Of a stretch of DNA of 64,000 nucleotides, positions 60,193 to 64,000 are shown piece by piece. How positions within the stretch are numbered: position 1 is the stretch's first letter; every line of letters starts with the position of its first letter. Where the stretch lies: positions 44,547,659-44,611,658 of the forward strand of contig JACDQD010000001.1 in NCBI GenBank assembly GCA_019843655.1. Reading direction: 5' to 3'. Under the pieces are notes generated by a model that saw nothing but the letters and a program-made list of their open reading frames with translations, had not been told where the DNA came from and did no database searches. The position numbers were made by a program, and so were the translations under genes. This stretch comes from Lethocerus indicus. Taxonomy: Eukaryota; Arthropoda; Insecta; Hemiptera; Belostomatidae.

Positions 60193-60221
60193 CATCTTTC
60201 TGTCCACTGTTGCAGGTAAGC
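60193..60221 (+). promoter_or_regulatory. Second acceptor fused to GTAAG (recursive-splice-like)
   Basis: ATCTTTCTGTCCACTGTTGCAG is joined directly to GTAAGC, with the junction at 60215/60216. It can act as the acceptor of the 63-nt candidate exon, as a recursive site, or both. It lies 21.4 kb after the ratchet site at 38832. Confidence 0.55.
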
Positions 60222-60278
60222 AGCTCCAATGTCGATTATGCAGATGCTGTTTTGATAGGCGGGAACATTCTCAATTCG
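60216..60278 (+). CDS. CrebA: Candidate second coding exon of the CrebA-like gene (63 nt)
   Basis: It lies between the acceptor above and the perfect donor AATTCG|GTAAGT at 60279. It is exactly 21 codons and open in phase 0, the phase left by the exon at 20656-20739. The peptide includes NVDYADAVLIGGNIL, an acidic and hydrophobic stretch plausible for an N-terminal activation region. I do not recognise a specific match. The exon begins with GTAAGC and so could be skipped by recursive use. The assignment is inferred from phase and strand. Confidence 0.5.
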
Positions 60279-60359
60279 GTAAGTGTTCAAAACTGAATCC
60301 CAGGGCATAATGCTATTACGAACCGTAAAAATGGGGTTAAATAGATAGTTTAACACACC

Positions 60360-60680
60360 TGTTTTGTGGTTTGCGAGGGCTTGGAATACCATAGATTTGT
60401 TGTGTTTCTGTCTCCTCTCGCTTGTTTGGTCTTTTGCTAGACCGGTTTCGGCTGCTCGCCATCTTCAGTAGCGGTGTTAGTCACTATTGGCACTTTGGAT
60501 GTTTTTCGGGCATCCTCACTGCACTGTCACTGTCACTTGTACTGTGGTTTTTGTCAGTTTGTCGTGTGTGTATATATACGTGTCTTGTTATTATGTTTTT
60601 CAAACTGACAAATACCTGGTTTGTGATCTTCGAGGGGAGTACCGTAGATTTCGTGTGCTTCTGTCTCCTCTTGAATGAAG
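60360..60680 (+). repeat. Dispersed repeat carrying the TTTCGGCTTCTCGCC core, two partial units
   Basis: 60358-60480 contains CCTGTTTTGTGGTTTGCGAG, TTCTGTCTCCTCTCGC, GACCGGTTTCGGCTGCTCGC and ATCTTCAGTAGCGG. 60608-60672 repeats the first half (CCTGGTTTGTGATCTTCGAG, CTTCTGTCTCCTCTTG). A related start lies at 20040-20110. Confidence 0.6.
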
Positions 60681-62190
60681 TGAATTTGAGAAACAAAAAC
60701 ACGAAATAATCGCTTCGTGTAATATTTGAAATACAAATTTATTGTAAAAATATGATAATTCCATTTTGAATATATTTATGCCTGCCAACAATGCATTTGA
60801 AGGTCTTCCCCAGAAAGCGCATTCTTTGAACACTTGTTTGAAAAAAACTGTATTTTGACCGCACGTTTCAAATGTAAATTTTTATTCATATTTATTTAGG
60901 CACAAATGATGTAGATTATTTCATGCATTGAGAAATAGGAAGGTTCTGTTGTATGAATGGAATTAAATGTAAATGTTGAAATTGTATCGTAGTTTTATAA
61001 TATATATTGGTTTTTATACCTTTTTTACTAACAAATAAATATAACAAGAGACGTGTAATGAAAAGACACAATAAATGGCAAAACTCTAGGCCCATAATTC
61101 GTAAACATAGAACTCACACAGAGATAAAGGGAATGGTCCCTTAATAATTATCAGATATAAACGTTTATTTTCTGACATATAAACGATAATTTTTCTGATA
61201 TTTAATTTTCAACTTCTCAAGTTGCGCGGACCTGACTTATCTTCGAAAACACACTAATCTGTTTCCAAGAACATTGAAAATCACAATATTCGTTGTCGAA
61301 AGCGCTCCCCTCGCTAACCCAAAGCGATAAGAAGGAAATGAATCGGTACTGAAGATCGATTACGCAAAGAGCATTATGCGTCATGGCTCACATGTGTATC
61401 GAAAGTCTCGTCGTTGTCGTTTTAATTTCCCAATTTGTATTACAAATTCAGTGCTACTTAGCATCCTGTCCGCCGGCGTTTTTTTAAATTTTGCTACCAT
61501 TTCAGACAAATTAAATCCGTTTAAGTTTAATCATGTACCGATTAAAGTAACCTAATTTATTTTATATTTAACCCAATATTATATTTTACTAAACCCAACT
61601 CATAAAACTAGTTTCGACTATATCGGTAAAATCGCTCTGCCGGCAAATATTATTTTCCTCTAAACCGGCAGGTTGTTTTGCAGGTGTTCGTCCTTGGAAT
61701 AGGCCCCGTTTCCATTTTTCCATGTTCGTGTCACGGAATAATTCGGAATTCAGGAATTTGTCGCCTACATTTTTTTCTGTTCAAGTCCAATAAGTTAATT
61801 GGTGTTAATTATTTTATCGCTTGGCAAAACAAACAACAAAGGCGTTTTTCAGTGTAGTCACAATAAAAAAGCGTTATTGCAGCTGCCTAGGACTAAGTTT
61901 CTTTTATAATTAGGAACATCCTAAGTCCTGTTTGTCAGTCAAGTCGTCAAGCAAGAACTGGGAACAATTTTATTATACTTATTTTACCATAATGGGCAGT
62001 AGACGAGGTCTTTAACCACAGTTCTTTATGCGGGCTCACAAAGCTGGCATTGTTCAGGGCACAATTCACCTCCTTGTTTCTTCGGTCCGAAATGTTGTAG
62101 TCGCAATTTCTATTCTTAAACTCGCTCCAGCCACTGCCCGTCATCTGAGACGTTTTCACACCGCCAATACGGCCTGAACAAAGTCACATA
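60680..62190. other. AT-rich stretch without recognised features
   Basis: No exon, repeat unit or RNA gene was recognised on either strand. Confidence 0.4.
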
Positions 62191-62194
62191 ATCT

Positions 62195-62340
62195 CGATGA
62201 CAGATGATGATGATGATGATTTTTATTTGACGTACTCGTCGGGTCTGACCTATTGCGCAATCGCCGAGGCCGCCGGTTTTCGGCCCTCTGCAAACAGGAA
62301 ATTTAAGTGACTCACGGGTCAAGGAAAACTGACTTCAAGT
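62195..62340 (-). mobile_element. Non-LTR element 3' end with (ATC)n tail
   Basis: On the minus strand a GC-rich segment is followed by CAAATAAAAATCATCATCAT and further ATC units. The run ends abruptly at about 62200. A short 3'-terminal microsatellite is typical of LINE or SINE ends. The open frame ending TRRVRQIKIIIII resembles read-through of such tails. The family is not identified. Confidence 0.45.
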
Positions 62341-63482
62341 CCTCGGCTTCTCCCGGCAAAATTCACCAACGTCCGAAAAGTCCGCGGTGAATCCAATCGG
62401 CCACTGAAAATATTTCTAGTGTCGTAAGGGCCAATTTTTTAAATATAAAGTCAGACAATAAAATGAGCCGGTGTCGTTAAAGGCTGTTTAAATTTTTAAT
62501 TCAACAACTAATCCGCGAGTATCGGCGCTTATCGCACAAGGAAAGTCCTGTTATTGGGAATTGGCGATAATCGGATTACCGATGATAATGCCCCACTGGG
62601 TCCGTTTTGTTTGGTTAAACGTGATTTGAAGATTTAAAGGGACCAAACATTTGGCCGCATAAGCCGATTCGGAACCCGAATCAATATGTAGTATATAAGA
62701 ACTATGTTAGGCCGTAGGATGCGCAATATCATGAATCAAAATATGCTTCACGCGTGAAAATTTTGCTAGTTTCATCACCTTAAGTATCAATTCATAATAA
62801 AAACATAATACGAGGATCCCTAGAAAATATTAATAACTGTACCCGTTAAGTATATTTGTTCGCTACATGTGTACAACTGAAAATAGCAAATTCACAATCC
62901 AAGTTTTAGCCCTGATAAAGATAACTTTTGGAAAATAAATAAAGCCTTTACAAATCAAATATTGGCAAATGAACATTTTATATTGGCCTACGATAAATAA
63001 GGTCCAACCGGCAGATTCCCTGTCAATATAATGGGACCGACAATGAGTTTTGATTGTGTGCAGATTCCTAATACACTTCATACAATGTATGCGGCGGAGC
63101 GGATGATTCGAAGTTCAATAGCTGTCATATTAAAAGGCTCGGAGGCGTCCGTACTCAAATTCACTCGGGCAAGGTCGCCAGACAGCTTCCGGTTTAAATA
63201 TTCATCAAAAAGATGCGGTCCAGTTAATATAAGTTCGGATGCAGATTCGCTTTATTCCCAGTTACATTGGAACTGGTAGAGAGGTCGGGCCCGCGCTGTC
63301 TATAAAATAAGCATTTTCAAATTCGCTAGCAGCAAATTTTAAATGGTGCATCGGACGTATGATACGCCATTGGCAATCGACACAGTAAATGATAATATTT
63401 CAAACCTTCCCTAAATACCTCGAACTAATAAATTACAATATTGCAAACCGGTCATAAAAGTAAGAAGACCCCCACAATATAT

Positions 63483-63784
63483 TAGGTTGTTGCAAAAATA
63501 ATTTGGGATTTTTCTTACTTGACTTGTAGATGCAGACTAGGAAATAAACAATGTTGTTTTGAATTCGGTCTAAATTTGGGCCCCGACAATACGAGATATC
63601 GAAAATTTATTCTCACCAAATTTACTTTTACGAAACTCAGCTGCAGTTAAGTTGTTTCTCGTTGTCAAAAAATGTAACAATTCTGCCGGTTCTCATTTCG
63701 AGTAATAACGTTGAGTTTAGAGATCAAGTTGTAGAATTTCAAGCCTGGCGCTCAAAATCCTGCATTATTTTCGCAACAACCATC
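63483..63784 (+). mobile_element. Decayed mariner-type MITE
   Basis: The left end TTAGGTTGTTGCAAAAATAA is a classic mariner terminal repeat. Bases 63485-63508 match the reverse complement of 63758-63781 at about 20 of 24 positions. The interior has no transposase frame. The TA duplication on the right is degraded. Confidence 0.65.
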
Positions 63785-64000
63785 ATGTTTGTTCCCGATC
63801 TCAGACATCTGCTTGAATGTCCCTGCGCGAGGACGTGTTCATCGCAGTACTGTGAACTCATCCGACGGGTGGACATATGTTCGGTCCAGTTTCAGAGTTT
63901 TTTTATAGCATTTCCGCGATGAGTCTCGAGATCGCCGTCTCCGGGGACGACCTTTTTTTCAAAGCTCGACCCATTTTTCCCGTGTCCGACTTAGACGCAC

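Larger units (their letters stand above)
20740..60215 (+). other. Very long first intron of the CrebA-like gene
   Basis: From the donor at 20740 no coding exon with convincing protein and splice context appears on the plus strand until the 63-nt candidate at 60216. The stretch is AT-rich with islands of higher GC (about 23150-23540, 26900-27520, 43000-43210, 49170-49430, 50100-50420, 54900-55100) that may be regulatory. It also holds transposon relics. If the 60216 exon is not real, the intron runs past the right edge. Confidence 0.5.

Noticed and set aside
60440..60475. Hammerhead-ribozyme-like core (CTGAAGA...GAAA on the minus strand of the dispersed core)
   Set aside because: The two core strings are spaced suitably, but stem II has an unpaired base. 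The sequence after GAAA folds back on itself and no matching stem III partner ending in the cleavage base was found.

Overview
This is eukaryotic, AT-rich DNA of arthropod type. Coding exons are short and flanked by GT-AG introns. Most of the window is non-coding, with dinucleotide microsatellites, decayed Jockey-type LINEs, mariner-type MITEs and Helitron-like pieces. The CrebA-like exon and the TE repertoire point to an insect. A hemipteran-like genome is possible, but that is only a weak impression from the LINE protein. No rRNA, convincing tRNA, CRISPR array or bacterial operon was seen.

Left part (85-6282, minus strand): eight exons splice in consistent phase (1 + 511 x 3 coding bases) into most of an NSUN7-like protein, an NOL1/NOP2/Sun RNA m5C methyltransferase relative. 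Its last exon(s) lie beyond the left edge and its 5' end is unresolved. Both cysteines expected for catalysis appear to be replaced. Its introns hold Helitron-like pieces (1540-2431) and a 5'-truncated, frameshifted Jockey LINE on the opposite strand (4070-5610). Further minus-strand exon candidates (6775-7016, 7868-8081, 8259-8490, 14955-14993) have good splice signals but could not be joined in phase. They are either missing upstream exons of the same transcript or parts of a second minus-strand gene.

Middle (8.5-20.1 kb): intergenic or unassigned intronic DNA with a CpG-rich island (11.95-12.54 kb) next to two long (TA)n tracts.

Right part (20.2-64.0 kb): a GC-rich promoter-like zone and a GA-rich leader precede a plus-strand first coding exon (20656-20739) whose N-terminus resembles CrebA/CREB3-like bZIP factors. 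The rest reads as a very long first intron, at least 39 kb. It contains a textbook recursive-splice (ratchet) signal at 38832/38833, with a second donor 29 nt downstream. A second acceptor fused to GTAAG at 60215/60216 is followed by a 63-nt, in-frame, open candidate exon with a perfect donor. The intron also carries a 10-bp minisatellite made of tandem TAATCC (K50 homeodomain-type) sites, a tandem duplication whose hairpin stem differs by compensating changes, two mariner-type MITEs, several same-strand LINE 3' ends and other old dispersed repeats. GC-rich islands in the intron may be regulatory or alternative promoters.

No database search was possible. Homology statements rest on remembered family features and on splice-phase consistency.
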